64,000 bases of DNA from Taenia hydatigena (GCA_036345935.2 JADWOT020000001.1:30013062-30077061); one strand, 5' to 3'; positions 12,216 to 21,484 are shown, counted from the first letter of the stretch. Program-made: numbers and translations. The notes: a model not told the origin generated them from the letters alone.

Positions 12216-12413
12216 CTAAGGCATCGCTTCTCCTGAGATAGCTCCGTACCCGTACGAGGCAACGACTACCTTAGGCTCAGCCTTATTCCCCTTGCACACC
12301 GCTTTCTGTCTATACCATGCTGACGCCATTCTCAACCTCACTTCAAAAGTTTGCTGGATTACCGCGATGACTGATGCGAGTAAGGTCTTCTCGGACGATA
12401 AGTAGAAGAACAA
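12216..12413 (-). CDS. Possible IQ-motif exon, ASPM-like
   Basis: The minus-strand frame reads ASVIAVIQQTFEVRLRMASA then WYRQKAV. The I-Q-x-x-F-x-x-R-L spacing resembles the calmodulin-binding IQ repeats that follow the CH domain in ASPM. It lies 1.5 kb downstream, in the same orientation, of the ASPM CH exon at 13,949-14,117. A pyrimidine-rich stretch precedes it on the minus strand (about 12,430-12,400). The first residue is not a real start. IQ motifs are short, so the match could be accidental. Confidence 0.3.
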   Translation of the reverse strand: MFFYLSSEKTLLASVIAVIQQTFEVRLRMASAWYRQKAVCKGNKAEPKVVVASYGYGAISGEAMP

Positions 12414-12598
12414 GGAATTAAGAGGCTTAGGATGAAAAGGTGGTGATTGCTGCCACTGCAGTACTATTCGCCTTCATACTGCATCCTCAACCCAAATTGT
12501 CAGCTACGTTTGGTCAAATAGGGGACCCCGTGGTTAGAGTGACCCAATCGAAGCCACCACACGAATGCACTCAGTACAGGACTCAACGCACTTCGTCA

Positions 12599-12714
12599 GA
12601 AAGTCTGCTTTAATAGCAAAATGACTTGTAATCTTATGCCCTCTAGCATGAGTTCACAAGCATTCAGTGGATTGACCTGCGGTCTCGATGGCAAACGCTC
12701 CAAATTCAGCTCCA
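12599..12714 (-). CDS. Probable minus-strand exon, unknown or ASPM-linked
   Basis: It is preceded by one of the best acceptors in the window: a long pyrimidine tract (12,760-12,720 on the minus strand) and TTATAG at 12,715. It reads VELNLERLPSRPQ then VNPLNACELMLEGIRLQ and ends LLLKQTF at an in-frame TGA (12,596-12,598). Beyond that TGA the frame stays open (RSALSPVLSAF). The last residues echo the IQQTF of the neighbour at 12,216-12,413. On the plus strand an overlapping frame (about 12,555-12,735) ends at a GTGAGA donor, so the strand is not absolutely settled. Confidence 0.4.
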
Positions 12715-12779
12715 CTATAACAGAGGAGAGGTGAGAGGGAGGAGAAGGCAGTAGTGGGAGAGAGAAAGAAAACAATTGA

Positions 12780-13380
12780 ATGAGAAATCATTTTAATAAA
12801 AGTCACTGATTACGCAGAACGCTCTGCAGTTCCTCAAATGCAGCATCACCCTTCCCTTAAAAGTCATAATGAAAGAACCAACTTCAACATTTCCGAGATC
12901 TCCACTTAACCCACATTGTTCAGTCTACCACCGCCTTGGCTCTAAATCAACTTTCCCACCCTCACTAACAACACCATCCTCCACTACAGCAGAAACTCTT
13001 GCATTCCAACTCCTCCAATCAACCCCTTTCAGCGTCATGCGTGCGCATGCACAATTCGTTGGGGGAGTGAACTGCTGAGTGCAAAACAATTCAAAGAAAA
13101 GAGATTCCAATCAATCGGTCGATGGACCGCACCTCTGTGCCTTCGGAAAGCAAACACCTATCAACGCTTGTGAACATCGTCATCATGAGGGGAAAGGTCA
13201 CATTCTTACTAGTTTTCGCCCCATCAAACCCTCCATCAACCATCAGTTGACTCTTTCAGCAAATCCCCTCCAACCTCGTATTTGACACGCCTGACTGATT
13301 GCAGAAGAAGACTGCCCCACGACCACCTCACTACTCCCAGTAGCATCCCGAGTGCACGCATCTGCTCCTTTCATCAACTA
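12780..13380. other. No gene settled; open plus-strand frames
   Basis: Apparently single-copy in the window. Plus-strand frames 12,869-13,078 and 13,079-13,285 are open and Ser/Thr/Pro/His-rich, as expected of C-rich DNA. A clean acceptor (CTGACTGATTGCAG, ending 13,304) precedes a 24-codon frame reading EDCPTTTSLLPVASRVHASA. None of these has recognisable domains. Confidence 0.3.
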
Positions 13381-13381
13381 A

Positions 13382-13630
13382 TCGACCTTACATTCCGCAT
13401 CCATCTACCCAACCCCACCACAACTCACATCCATTTCGGTTGAAGGGTTCGTGATTAAGACTGGAATCGCCCACCGGAATAAAACTTCCCAGAAGCAAAT
13501 TGATATTAAATTAGCTTGTGGGTTGCCGCCAAGTGCGACGTCTTATCTGGACAGCCTAATCGAGTGCGTGGATGTGAATGTTGAAGCAGTAAGAAAAACA
13601 GGACATCTACGTGACGAGTCGACACAGTAG
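13382..13630 (+). CDS. Hypothetical open frame, 82 codons, plus strand
   Basis: Open from TAA (13,379-13,381) to TAG (13,628-13,630). Central residues read SISVEGFVIKTGIAHRNKTS then QKQIDIKLACGLPPSATSYL, with a protein-like mix. There is no ATG near the 5' end, so it would be an internal or last exon. It lies opposite the minus-strand ASPM-like exons and would be intronic to them. No family recognised. Confidence 0.25.
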   Translation, partial: STLHSASIYPTPPQLTSISVEGFVIKTGIAHRNKTSQKQIDIKLACGLPPSATSYLDSLIECVDVNVEAVRKTGHLRDESTQ

Positions 13631-13724
13631 GTCCCTTCTACACTAGTGCGTTTGATGGCGCTGCAGAAGCGGTTTCAACTTCGACCTCACTGGTGGTCGG
13701 GAAAGCGCAGCAGACCAAAGACAT

Positions 13725-13830
13725 TTAAACAAAGGAGAAAAAACTCTCCACTTCACTCGCACAATCAGAGGGCAAGATAATGTGGGACGGCAGCACCTCA
13801 CAGAGGATGGCCACAAGGGCCGATGATTTG
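13725..13830 (-). CDS. Possible exon downstream of the ASPM CH exon
   Basis: On the minus strand an acceptor-like TTATTTTAAAG (13,841-13,831) opens a frame reading SSALVAILCEVLPSHIILPS and ending at TAA (13,725-13,727). If joined to the CH exon (which ends with two bases of a codon), the phase fits. The residues do not resemble the expected continuation of the ASPM CH domain, so this may be an unrelated or decayed piece. Confidence 0.2.
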
Positions 13831-13948
13831 CTTTAAAATAACAATCAGAAAACCTATTTGACCAAACAATCACATTCTTGCTTAAGGTGAGTCCAAAACG
13901 CCAACTTTACATAAGCACATAAGTAGAAAGGTGCAGCTGATAACTTAC

Positions 13949-14117
13949 ACCACAAGTGGACCATCTTGGAAGTCCACGGCGAGATTTATGACGGCGAAAT
14001 CGAACTCATCGAGAGGTTTTTGGACATCACAAAGATCTGCGCCAAGGGCGGCTAAACTGCGAACCAAATTTGTCTCTTGTGAGAGGTAGACGCAGCCGAG
14101 ACTTCGGCACACTTCCA
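13949..14117 (-). CDS. ASPM: ASPM/abnormal spindle calponin-homology exon
   Basis: Minus-strand translation contains VYLSQETNLVRSLAALG, then ADLCDVQKP, then LDEFDFAVINLAVDFQDG. The D-E-F-D-F-A-V-x-N-L-A-V-D block, preceded by YLSxE, LxxLG and VQ at the right spacing, is the hallmark of the first CH domain of ASPM, the spindle-pole and microtubule minus-end protein with CH and IQ repeats. The exon ends at an excellent donor (GTGTAAGTTATC context, GT at 13,948) with two bases of a codon left over. It starts after AG at 14,118-14,119, giving 169 bp. After FQDG the residues PLVV differ from the usual GVRLV. Whether the gene is intact or a fragment is not known. Confidence 0.75.
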
Positions 14118-14150
14118 CTCAAGACTACAATGTGCGTAACTGTCACCTAC

Positions 14151-14208
14151 TGACATCGGGTTCGATTAGACTCATGCGAAGACCCAAGATCATGCGCGTA
14201 AACACCAT
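14151..14208 (-). CDS. Possible preceding ASPM exon end and 33-bp intron
   Basis: On the minus strand a strong donor (GTAGGTGAC) begins at 14,150. The interval to the CH exon acceptor is 33 bp (14,150-14,118). Joining the two gives a continuous frame in which LGLRMSLIEPDV runs into MEVCRSLGCVYLS. A stop lies directly upstream of the ATG at 14,208, so the 5' extent is unclear. The short intron is the main interest; the peptide itself is not diagnostic. Confidence 0.3.
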
Positions 14209-14759
14209 TCAAGGCGCCAGTGACTGTGAAATGTCCAGTGTATCAAGCTGGTGTACGTATGCACACGCCACTTAATCGATGATGTTCGAAAGTGGACAAG
14301 TGATGCGCCTCTCAGTCACCTGCGTGTGGACTTTTGAGCCAACTGCCAGACTGTGGAAGCACGCGTCGTAATGCAGTAGAACCAGTCAGAAAATGCATCT
14401 ACTTTACTCTCCTGTAAATGACTACCCCCTGCCGACACGGAGGGACACCACGAAACCACCCAAGTGACACGCCACAGCGTACAAGCCACATCCCACCCCA
14501 ACCCCAATCCCGATAGTAATTAGTCCAGATGAGGTCGGAAACCGCATCAGCTTCCTACCCTAGATGCTTCCTACACCGTCCTTCCCAATCCCTCCTTTTC
14601 AACTCCTTTTCCATCCATTCTCACTCCTCAGGCTAAGTCGCGATAGTAGTGGGAGGAGCACGACAGCCGCTCCCCAGCCCCCTCCCCTCGTCCCCCCAAA
14701 TAGTTTGCGCCCAACACACCTAAGAGCGGAGACCTACCCACTTACCGCCTCTGAGCTGA

Positions 14760-15315
14760 TGCACCACTATTCATCACCTATACAGTCAGCAACAAATTAA
14801 CCTCCACCCTTCCACCGCAAAAACATTTCCGCACCTGCGGAAACAAAATATGCCGCAGTTGCCACCAGTGAACTCTGGCCCATAGCGCTTCCATTCGTTG
14901 TCGTTGTCGTCGTCGTAAAAGGACGTCTCCTTCACTCTTTCACACACCCGCGGCAGAGCTTCCCTAGCCTTTCCCCTCCTTCTCCACCACCCACCCACTT
15001 AATCATCCAGCTACCCATACCCGCGAAGACAAACATACGGAGGCACCACTACTCATCACCTTTACAGTCAGCAACAAATTTATCTCCATCCCCCCACAGG
15101 AATAACATTTCCGTACCTGCAAAAGCAAAATATGCCGCAGTTGCCTCCACTAAGCTCTGGCCCATAACGCTTCTACTCGACGTCGTTGTCGTCGTCAATA
15201 GAGAGCGTCTCCTTCACTCTTTCACACACCCACTGCGCAGCTCTCCCAGCCTTTCCCTTCCTTCTCCGCCACCCAGCAACCCATGCCCGCTAAGACAAAC
15301 ATGTGGAGACACAAT
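14760..15315. repeat. Tandem duplication, about 280-bp unit, two copies
   Basis: Units of about 14,760-15,045 and 15,046-15,315 share CACTACTCATCACC-type starts, AAAATATGCCGCAGTTGCC (14,847-14,865 and 15,127-15,145) and CTCCTTCACTCTTTCACACA (14,927-14,946 and 15,208-15,227). The matching region at 21,030-21,250 has only one unit, so the tandem step occurred after the inverted copy separated. Confidence 0.85.
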
Positions 15316-15423
15316 GGCAGTAGTAGACCCTGTCGTCCATGCCAACACTCGCATCGCACATCGATTCCATTGCTGCACACAAAAGGGGACAGCAACAACC
15401 CATTAAGCACAATCCAATCTTAC

Positions 15424-15518
15424 CTGAGAAATATGTGAAGTGATAGCGAAGGCGAGATTCGCACTCATTGTTGCTGTAGCTTCTTCCTCTTCAGTGTCTA
15501 TTCCAACACAAAAACGGA
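15424..15518 (-). pseudogene. Copy C of the FAITS exon
   Basis: Minus-strand counterpart of the exons at 20,198-20,292 and 61,575-61,666. It reads DTEEEEATATMSANLAFAIT then SHISQ and is followed by the same GTAAGATTGG donor (GT at 15,423). The AG acceptor present in the other copies is altered here (TTTTTGTCCG instead of TTTAGCTCG), so this copy could not be spliced in the same way. Confidence 0.45.
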
Positions 15519-16039
15519 CAAAAAAATGCACAATAACATTAATAAATATCGTGAATACTTATTAGCAAGAAAATAATAATGGCTAGTTGTCATATCCTTA
15601 GCAACGTTAGAGCTCCTCCCAACAAAATCTATCGTTATTAGAAAACAGACAAATTACAAGTCGCCGAAACAATCTTATCGCTTCAAGTGCCATACAGCGA
15701 AAGGTGTGCGTGAGTAGGCATCGTAGTTGGAAAACAAAACGTCCTAACAGCAATATTATGAGACTTTTGCGTTTACTTTACCCAAGTCACAAATCCCTTC
15801 ATCAAATTGGACCTCACTCATCAAAACTCATCCTTACTAATACAACAAACGCCTTGAAAACAGCCAAAGCAATCGTACTCAAACCAAAGAAGTGTTTTGC
15901 AGTAAAAAAACCAACGCGATTAAGCAATGCACACGCAACTGCAATTCCTCCACACTCTCCTCTCTTTCCCTTATTCTCCTCCTTCCTCCACTCACTCATT
16001 CCCACTTTTCCTCCCTCAATACACCTTTTGCCTTTGCAG

Positions 16040-16163
16040 TGGAGAAGACGCCTTCGTAACATCATCCGACGTGTGCTGCGCTCACTTTCTTCTTGTTGTC
16101 CCTGTTATTGTTGTCGCCGTTGATGCTGTTGATGTTACTGTTGCTGTTATCGTTTCGGGTTGA
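16040..16163 (+). CDS. Possible terminal exon with a membrane helix
   Basis: A long pyrimidine tract and TTTGCAG (ending 16,039) make a strong plus-strand acceptor. The frame GEDAFVTSSDVCCAHFLLVV then PVIVVAVDAVDVTVAVIVSG ends at TGA (16,161-16,163) and would give a hydrophobic helix. The antisense strand has a competing exon candidate (16,086-16,270), and the helix comes from a GTTGTTGCTGTT-type low-complexity run, so it may be an artefact. Confidence 0.25.
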
Positions 16164-16270
16164 TTGACCTGTAAATGCGATGTATTTGTACATGCTTGAT
16201 TGAAATAGATGATGCCTTTTTGCGCCACTAACACATCGTCCAGGCCTTGGGACAGTGGGAAGACGGACAC
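16086..16270 (-). CDS. Possible minus-strand exon, Thr-rich
   Basis: Reads PLSQGLDDVLVAQKGIIYFN then QACTNTSHLQVNQPETITAT, turns Thr/Ser-rich and ends RRK at a good donor (GTGAGCGC, GT at 16,085). A possible acceptor (TTTTCAG, minus) lies at about 16,315, but the frame from that acceptor (MAANMTSAFGDEECPSSH) is offset by one base. It could be the next exon of the minus-strand gene at 17,057-17,925. No domain recognised. Confidence 0.3.
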
Positions 16271-16320
16271 TCCTCATCGCCAAACGCCGACGTCATGTTT
16301 GCTGCCATCTGAAAACGCAG

Positions 16321-16408
16321 CTTACACCCCACCAACTAACAAGAGGTTAGGCGTGATTTTGTACAAGTGTTCATCTTTTGTGAAGGTGAACGACACCTGC
16401 AAGACATT
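16321..16408 (+). CDS. Copy C of the YTPP exon
   Basis: After GAAAACGCAG (ending 16,320) the plus strand reads YTPPTNKRLGVILYKCSS then FVKVNDTCKTL, and a strong GTGAGTAGG donor begins at 16,409. The copy ending at 18,934 reads YTPPTNKMLGGIRYKCSS with GTAAGTAAG. The copy near 60,160-60,250 has an in-frame TAG and no proper donor. Open frame, spacing and donor position agree between two of three copies. The product is not recognised. Confidence 0.4.
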
Positions 16409-17035
16409 GTGAGTAGGGTCAGTCCATTACTCCAATTAAGCCACGCGTCTATCCGTTTAGAATTAGAACTTTGCTACAAAACGTGCTTGAAGTAAATTGA
16501 CGTACACAAATAATTGACAAAATGACATTCCTCGCTGTCGTTTGAACCACCTTTACGACTTGTTGGCAAACCTTACAGCATCACTATTATGCATTTAAAT
16601 TACTCATATACAAATGTTAAGAACTTTCTCATTTAGCGCACTTTGTAAATTGCCATTAGTACATTCGCTACTCAAATTACACGCAAAAGTCAAAACCGTT
16701 GGTATTTGTCGTAATTATGGTTCCATCAAAATTACATAAAAATTTAAAGTTCGTTTGTTTTACCGGACGAGCTTTGAACTGATTAGCCAGATTTGTGTGC
16801 GGCTTGAGTAGTTTGCACGTGTTTTCGTGGATAGATTTTCTGAATTAATGCGCTTTTATCTGCTGCCAAAAGTTGAAAAGCCAGTTAGTGTTAAGTATCT
16901 TTTTATTATTTTTAGTTAGCTAGTTGTTGTAAGGTACTTTAAATGTCGATTTGTTTCCTTTATACACATACTTGTTAGAGTAGACGCAAATGCCTCTTAA
17001 TGTGGCTATTGACGGTTACTTTTCATCTGCAAGGT
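16409..17035 (+). repeat. Direct copy of 18,935-19,558 and about 60,250-60,860
   Basis: Colinear AT-richer sequence downstream of the YTPP exon. The match ends sharply at TTTTCATCTGCAAG (17,019-17,032; 19,545-19,558), after which this copy runs into the unique minus-strand exons at 17,057 and the others continue. The sharp end marks a rearrangement breakpoint. Confidence 0.8.
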
Positions 17036-17056
17036 TGATAGGTGGTGTTCACTCAC

Positions 17057-17392
17057 CCGACGTGCTGTCTGGACCAACGATTTCGTGAGTAGATGAGGGG
17101 ATCGGTGGGGGACTGTTGGCCGCCGCCGACTCCTGCCTACCCTCGAGACGGACAACCGATGATGACGATCCGCGTGTGGTTGGAGCTTGCATTGACTGCA
17201 CTGTATCATTGTCGCCACCTCCCCAAAAGGCACCAACCACGTGGTTGGGTGAGGAGGCGCTGAGGTAGTGGGAGGTGGGCGTGCTACTGGTGGTGGGTGG
17301 CATAGCTGACCCTTCTTCCTGCGCTTGCGCCTGCCCCTCACGGTCCTGGTGAGGAATGAGCAAGTCCTCCACTTCGAAGTTCACCTCTAAGC
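17057..17392 (-). CDS. Exon 3 of an unrecognised minus-strand gene
   Basis: 336 bp, open throughout: LEVNFEVEDLLIPHQDREGQ, then Pro/Thr/Ser-rich sequence, then VVGAFWGGGDNDTVQSMQAP, ending EIVGPDSTSG. Acceptor: pyrimidine-rich tract and ACGTAG (17,393). Donor: GTGAGTGAAC (GT at 17,056). It enters and leaves with complementary partial codons and joins in phase with the exon at 17,536-17,730. The composition suggests a disordered region; no enzyme or binding domain is visible. A second frame on the same strand (17,006-17,341) is open but has no splice-site support. Confidence 0.6.
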
Positions 17393-17535
17393 CTACGTGA
17401 AGGGAAGGAGGAGAAGTGGTTTACCACACCGAATTGGTTCGAGAGTGAGTCTCATCAATGAATGAATGAAGGCATAAAATGAATGAGTGGAGGGAGTGGA
17501 CATGAGAAACGAAGGATGAGTTCGACCATGTTCAC

Positions 17536-17730
17536 GCAACGTACTGGAGGATATGGAGGACTGAGATGGGGATGACTGGGACAGGATGGGTGAGGCCAGC
17601 AATGCTTGAGACGCTGGTGATGGCATTAGCGTCTCCTCCTCCTCCGCGGCCTCCACCGGCTCCGTTAACTCCGACGGCTGCGTTGGCTGCACTGGCTCCG
17701 CCTCCTCAGTCACGACCAACTCGTCCTCCT
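17536..17730 (-). CDS. Exon 2 of the same minus-strand gene
   Basis: 195 bp between TGTGTTTCAG (acceptor, 17,731) and GTGAACATG (donor, GT at 17,535). It is acidic then Ser/Pro-rich: EEDELVVTEEAEPVQPTQPS, EAAEEEETLMPSPASQALLA, SQSSPSQSSISSSTL. Two leftover bases at the start and one at the end fit the exons on both sides, and the join to exon 3 creates TLRLEVNFEVED. An antisense plus-strand frame (17,566-17,973) is a low-complexity mirror of this sequence. Confidence 0.6.
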
Positions 17731-17786
17731 CTGAAACACACAGTGTTATTAGTGACGCTGACGCCTCTCAATCGCACAACACTTAC

Positions 17787-17925
17787 CAGCAGGTTGAACA
17801 CTCGGCGCTGCTCACAGACATCTCCGACGAGCTTCGCTCATCTGCATGTACCTGTACACGCAGAAGAGGATGCTCAGGAGGAAGTCCTCCTCGGCTCTCG
17901 CAATATCAACCACGTAATTGCTCAT
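17787..17925 (-). CDS. Candidate first exon of the same gene, with an in-frame TGA
   Basis: Starts at ATG (17,925-17,923) in AAAATGAG context and reads MSNYVVDIARAEEDFLLSIL then FCVYRYMQMSEARRRCL. A TGA follows (17,814-17,812), then AAPSVQPA in the same frame up to a consensus donor (GTAAGTGTTG, GT at 17,786). The phase past the TGA matches exon 2 exactly. The exon is therefore either real with a single nonsense change (CGA to TGA would explain it), or the stop is genuine and the downstream exons use another 5' end. Confidence 0.45.
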
Positions 17926-17929
17926 TTTC

Positions 17930-18560
17930 TATTAACAGAAGACTGGTTCCTTCAATGTCTACTACAAGCATGATGACTTTAAATTGCCGCAAGACTAACA
18001 TGATTGGCAGTTCTCTATGTTATTACTTAGGCCACATGGGCATGGGATGTGCTGCCTAGCGATAGGATTGTTTGCGTTGAAAGTGGTAAGGGTTATGAAG
18101 GACAACTAATTTTGCCTGTCATTATTATTTGGACGATAGAACTGACTGGTTAGTGGATTGGTTGTGTTGCGCGTGGATAGTGGCTGCATGTGATAGGTTG
18201 TAAGTATGCCGCAGTGCTTGTGTATGTTTTGTATGCGTTTGGGCTGCGATCATGAAGAGTCGTTGTTAGTTGGCTATGGGAGGAGGGTAGAGAATCTGAA
18301 GAGCCTCTTTCTTCTTCTAAGATGAAGAAGAAGAAAGTATTAATGCAGGTGTGTCTGCTCATAGGAAGCGACGGTGCTAAGGGATGTGTGCCGCGCAATC
18401 AAATTAGATAAATAGAAGAATGGATGGAGGGAAGGATGGAGACTTGGATTTGTGAAGGTGTAGGCGAGAGGAAGAAGTGGAGAGTAGTGAAGTTGTGAGC
18501 TGCACAGAAGGGAGAGTTGTGAATTGAGGAGCTGTGGAGGTGAGGTAGGGTAAATGTCAT
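17930..18560. other. No gene recognised; low-complexity stretches
   Basis: Upstream of the minus-strand gene's candidate start. It contains a purine-rich patch (AAGATGAAGAAGAAGAAAG, 18,318-18,336) and short open frames on the minus strand (18,150-18,398; 18,399-18,584) with His/Ser/Pro-rich, non-conserved translations. A promoter for the minus-strand gene might lie here, but no convincing element was seen. Confidence 0.4.
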
Positions 18561-18845
18561 GTCTCCTGACAGAGACATGATCAACTATCCCAGTAGAATC
18601 GAACCTGTTTTCACAATTGCATTCTGATTTCTGGCAGATCAGGTAAATTCAGACAATTAGCAGTCATGTCATGACAGCTACCACACGAGGTAGAAGGTCA
18701 GGTAGCACTCCATTGAATGGAACAACTGCCAATGCGATTGATGCTCAACTCAGGAAGCAATTACGAGGTTGGCTACTGTGCCACTGCGCCTATGTGTAGT
18801 GGGATATGCAGGCATCGCAACCGAAAATTGCCATCTGAAAACGTA

Positions 18846-18934
18846 ACTTACACCCCACCAACCAACAAGATGTTAGGTGGGATTCGCTACAAGTGCTCAT
18901 CTTTAGTGAAGGTGATCGACACCTGCAAGTCAAT
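18846..18934 (+). CDS. Copy A of the YTPP exon
   Basis: Reads YTPPTNKMLGGIRYKCSS then LVKVIDTCKSM, and a consensus donor GTAAGTAAGG begins at 18,935. The acceptor side is weaker here (GAAAACGTAAC where copy C has GAAAACGCAGC). Alternatively the exon could start after ACAACAAG at 18,868 or so, in the same frame. No function recognised. Confidence 0.4.
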
Positions 18935-20197
18935 GTAAGTAAGGTCAGTTCATTGCTCCAATTGAGCAACTCGTCTATCCGTTTTGAATATGAACTTTGC
19001 TACAAAGCACATGCTTAAAGTAAATTGAAGTGTACAACCTAATGACGAAATGACGTTACTCGTTGTTGTTCGAACTGCTTTTACGATTTGCTGACGAATC
19101 TCACAATATCACTATTATACATTTATGTTACTAATATGTAAATATTAACAGTGTTCTCATTTTGTGCACTTTGTAAACTGTCATTCGTATGCTTGCTGCC
19201 CAAATTATACCAAAAGTCGAAACTGTTGGTATTCGTCGTAATTATGGTTCCATCAAAAATACATAAAAATTCAAAGCTTATTTGTTTTACCGGACGAGCT
19301 TTGAATTGATTAGCCAGATTTGTGCGCGGCTTGCGTAGTTTGCACGTGTTTTCGGGGATAGTTTTCAGGATTAATGCGCCTTTATCTGCTGCTAAAAGTT
19401 GGGAAGCCAGTAAGTATCAAGTATTTTTTTATTATTTTTAGTTAGCTAGTTGTTACGAGGTATTTTAATGTCAATTTGTTTCCCTCATACACATACTTGT
19501 TAGAGTAGACGCAAATGCCTCTTAATGTGGCTGTTGACGGTTACTTTTCATCTGCAAGTCCTCCTCACGTGCATTTTTTCCTGTATAGATATAAATTTTG
19601 ACTGTTTTTGCAGTTTATAAGGTTATTTGTTTTTTACCGACGGTTAAATTTGAGCAATGAGGCGTGATTTTGTGGAGAGGTGCTAAAACCTTACGAAGTG
19701 CTTGGAAATCACTTGCTTAGTGCTTTCTTGCAATTAAGCACCAATTTTACGAGTGTGTCGATGCATGTTTATGCCTTCTTTACCGGCTTATTTGTTAGAC
19801 CAACCGCTTCAGAAACAGCCGCAGTTGCTGTCATAACTTTTTGTTCTCCGTTTGCACTGCCTGATTGCATTGATTTTGGTACTACAAAACACTTCTTTGG
19901 ATTGAGTGCGATTGCTTTAACTGTTTTTAAGCGGTTCCTTATTTTAGTAAGAATGAGTTTTGATGAAAGAGGTCCAATTTGATAAGGGGACTTGTAACTA
20001 TGGTAAAGTGAACACAAAGGACTCATAATGTGGTTGTTAGACGTTTTGTTTCCCAACTACGATGCCTACTCACGTGCACATTTTGCTGTATGCCACTTGA
20101 AGCGAAAAGTTAGGATTGTTTTGGCGATCTGTAATTTGTTTGCTTTCTTGCTACGAAGTGTTAACCATATTTATAAATCTTATTATGCATTATTTAG

Positions 20198-20292
20198 CTC
20201 GTTTTCGTGCTAAAATGGACACTGAAAAAGAAGAAGCTGCAGCAGTAATGAGTTCGAATCTCGCCTTTGCTATCACTTCACAAATTTCTCAG
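20198..20292 (+). CDS. Copy A of the FAITS exon
   Basis: Between TATTTAG (acceptor, ending 20,197) and GTAAGATTGG (donor at 20,293). It reads RFRAKMDTEKEEAAAVMSSN then LAFAITSQISQ. Copy B differs by one 3-bp deletion and conservative changes (RFRARRDTEEEAAAVMGASL). The next acceptor (TTTTTGTGTGCAG, ending 20,343) would give an intron of about 51 bp. This is one of the better-conserved coding blocks of the duplicated gene. Confidence 0.45.
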
Positions 20293-20464
20293 GTAAGATT
20301 GGATTGTGCTTAATGAGTTATTGCTGTCCCTTTTTGTGTGCAGCGGTGGAATCAATGTGCGTCCATATGTTGGGTGGGAAAGTGCTGTTCTCCTTAACCT
20401 GCTTTATCTGTGCTGTTTTCATTACTATGATATGCGTGTTGTTGGCGCACATGGATGGCGGAGT

Positions 20465-20475
20465 GGGGGGGGGGG
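20465..20475 (+). repeat. Run of 11 G
   Basis: Homopolymer inside copy A; copy B has only GAGTGGGGGC at the matching place. It is an indel-prone site where assembly errors are also likely. Confidence 0.9.
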
Positions 20476-21484
20476 CAGGACGAGGGATGTTTGTTGTGTC
20501 GATGTGATCCCTGCTGTGAAACGTGTTGTGTAGGGGGCCTCGGTGATGGCTTAATGGTAGGTTGCTCAGCTTTGACGGCATAAGTTGGTGTCTCTGAGTG
20601 TGGTGGACGCAGCAGGGATAAGAGCGGAGGAAGAAGGAGTGGCTAGTGGGGAACTTGGGCATCACCACATAGACTGTACTTTGTAGCAGTCCTAGGTGTT
20701 TGCTTGTTGGGGTGCCTGTTTTTTTCATATTAGTCGTTATTTTTGTGGATGTTAGCTTTGCAGCGCTTTGGACCCCCGCACATTGGTCTTTCCATTGTTT
20801 GGTTTTTTTCCTTTTCAGATGCTACAAACGTACCTTGGTGGTTGTGATGGTGAGGTAACATGTGATGAGTGTGTGGAATGATAGGCAATGCTAGATGTTG
20901 GAGCGATTCGCCGTGGCTGTGGCGGCGGCGATAGCGTCTCCGTCTGGATTGTGCGATGCGACTGTTGGCGTATGTTTGTCATCGCGGGCATGGGTAGCTG
21001 GGTGATTAAGTGGGTGGGTGGCGGAGAAGGAGGGGAAAGGCTGGGGGAGCTCTGCCATGGATGTGTGAAAGAGTGAAGGAGACGTTCTCTTACGATGACG
21101 ACAACGACAACGAATGAAGGCGCTATGGGCCAGAGTTCACTGGTGGCAACTGCGGCATATTTTGTTTCCGCAGGTACGGAAATGTTTTTGTTGTGGGAGG
21201 GTGGAGGTTAATTTGCTGCTGACTGTATAGGTGATGAGTAGTGGTGCATCAAATCAGAGGCGGTAAGTGGGTAGGTCTTCACTGTTGGGTGTGTTGGGCG
21301 CGAACAATTGGGGCAGGGGGGGAGAACGGCTGTCGTGCTACTCCCACTACTATTGCGACTTAGCCTTAGGAGCGAGAGTGGATGGAAAAGGAGTTGAAAA
21401 GGAGGGCTTGGGAAGGACGATGTGGGGGGCATCTAGGGTAGAAAGCTGATGCGGTATCCGACCTCACCTGGACTAGTTACTATC

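Larger units (their letters stand above)
14490..15910 (-). repeat. Third, inverted partial copy of the 18.5-23.5 kb duplication unit
   Basis: Reverse complement of about 19,870-21,500, with matches at both ends: the C-rich run CCCCAACCCCAATCCC (14,497-14,512) mirrors the G-rich run at 21,485-21,518, and CAAAGAAGTGTTTTGC (15,885-15,900) mirrors 19,884-19,900. At 15,560-15,660 it keeps sequence that is present in the 61.4-kb copy but missing from the 20.1-kb copy. This shows three independent descendants of one ancestral segment. Confidence 0.75.

Noticed and set aside
15704..16123. 139-codon plus-strand frame
   Set aside because: It joins repeat sequence to a pyrimidine-rich tract ahead of a splice acceptor. 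The His/Ser/Pro/Leu-rich half is the tract itself read as codons.
17566..17973. 135-codon plus-strand frame
   Set aside because: It is Pro/Ala-rich because it is antisense to the acidic and Ser/Pro-rich exon 2 and exon 1 on the minus strand, which have splice sites and matching phases.
19769..20056. 95-codon minus-strand frame (KLILTK, ALNPKKCF) conserved in three duplication copies
   Set aside because: Both strands stay open in this stretch (the plus frame 19,680-19,982 also aligns between copies), and my hand count of changes shows no third-position excess, so coding is not supported for either strand.
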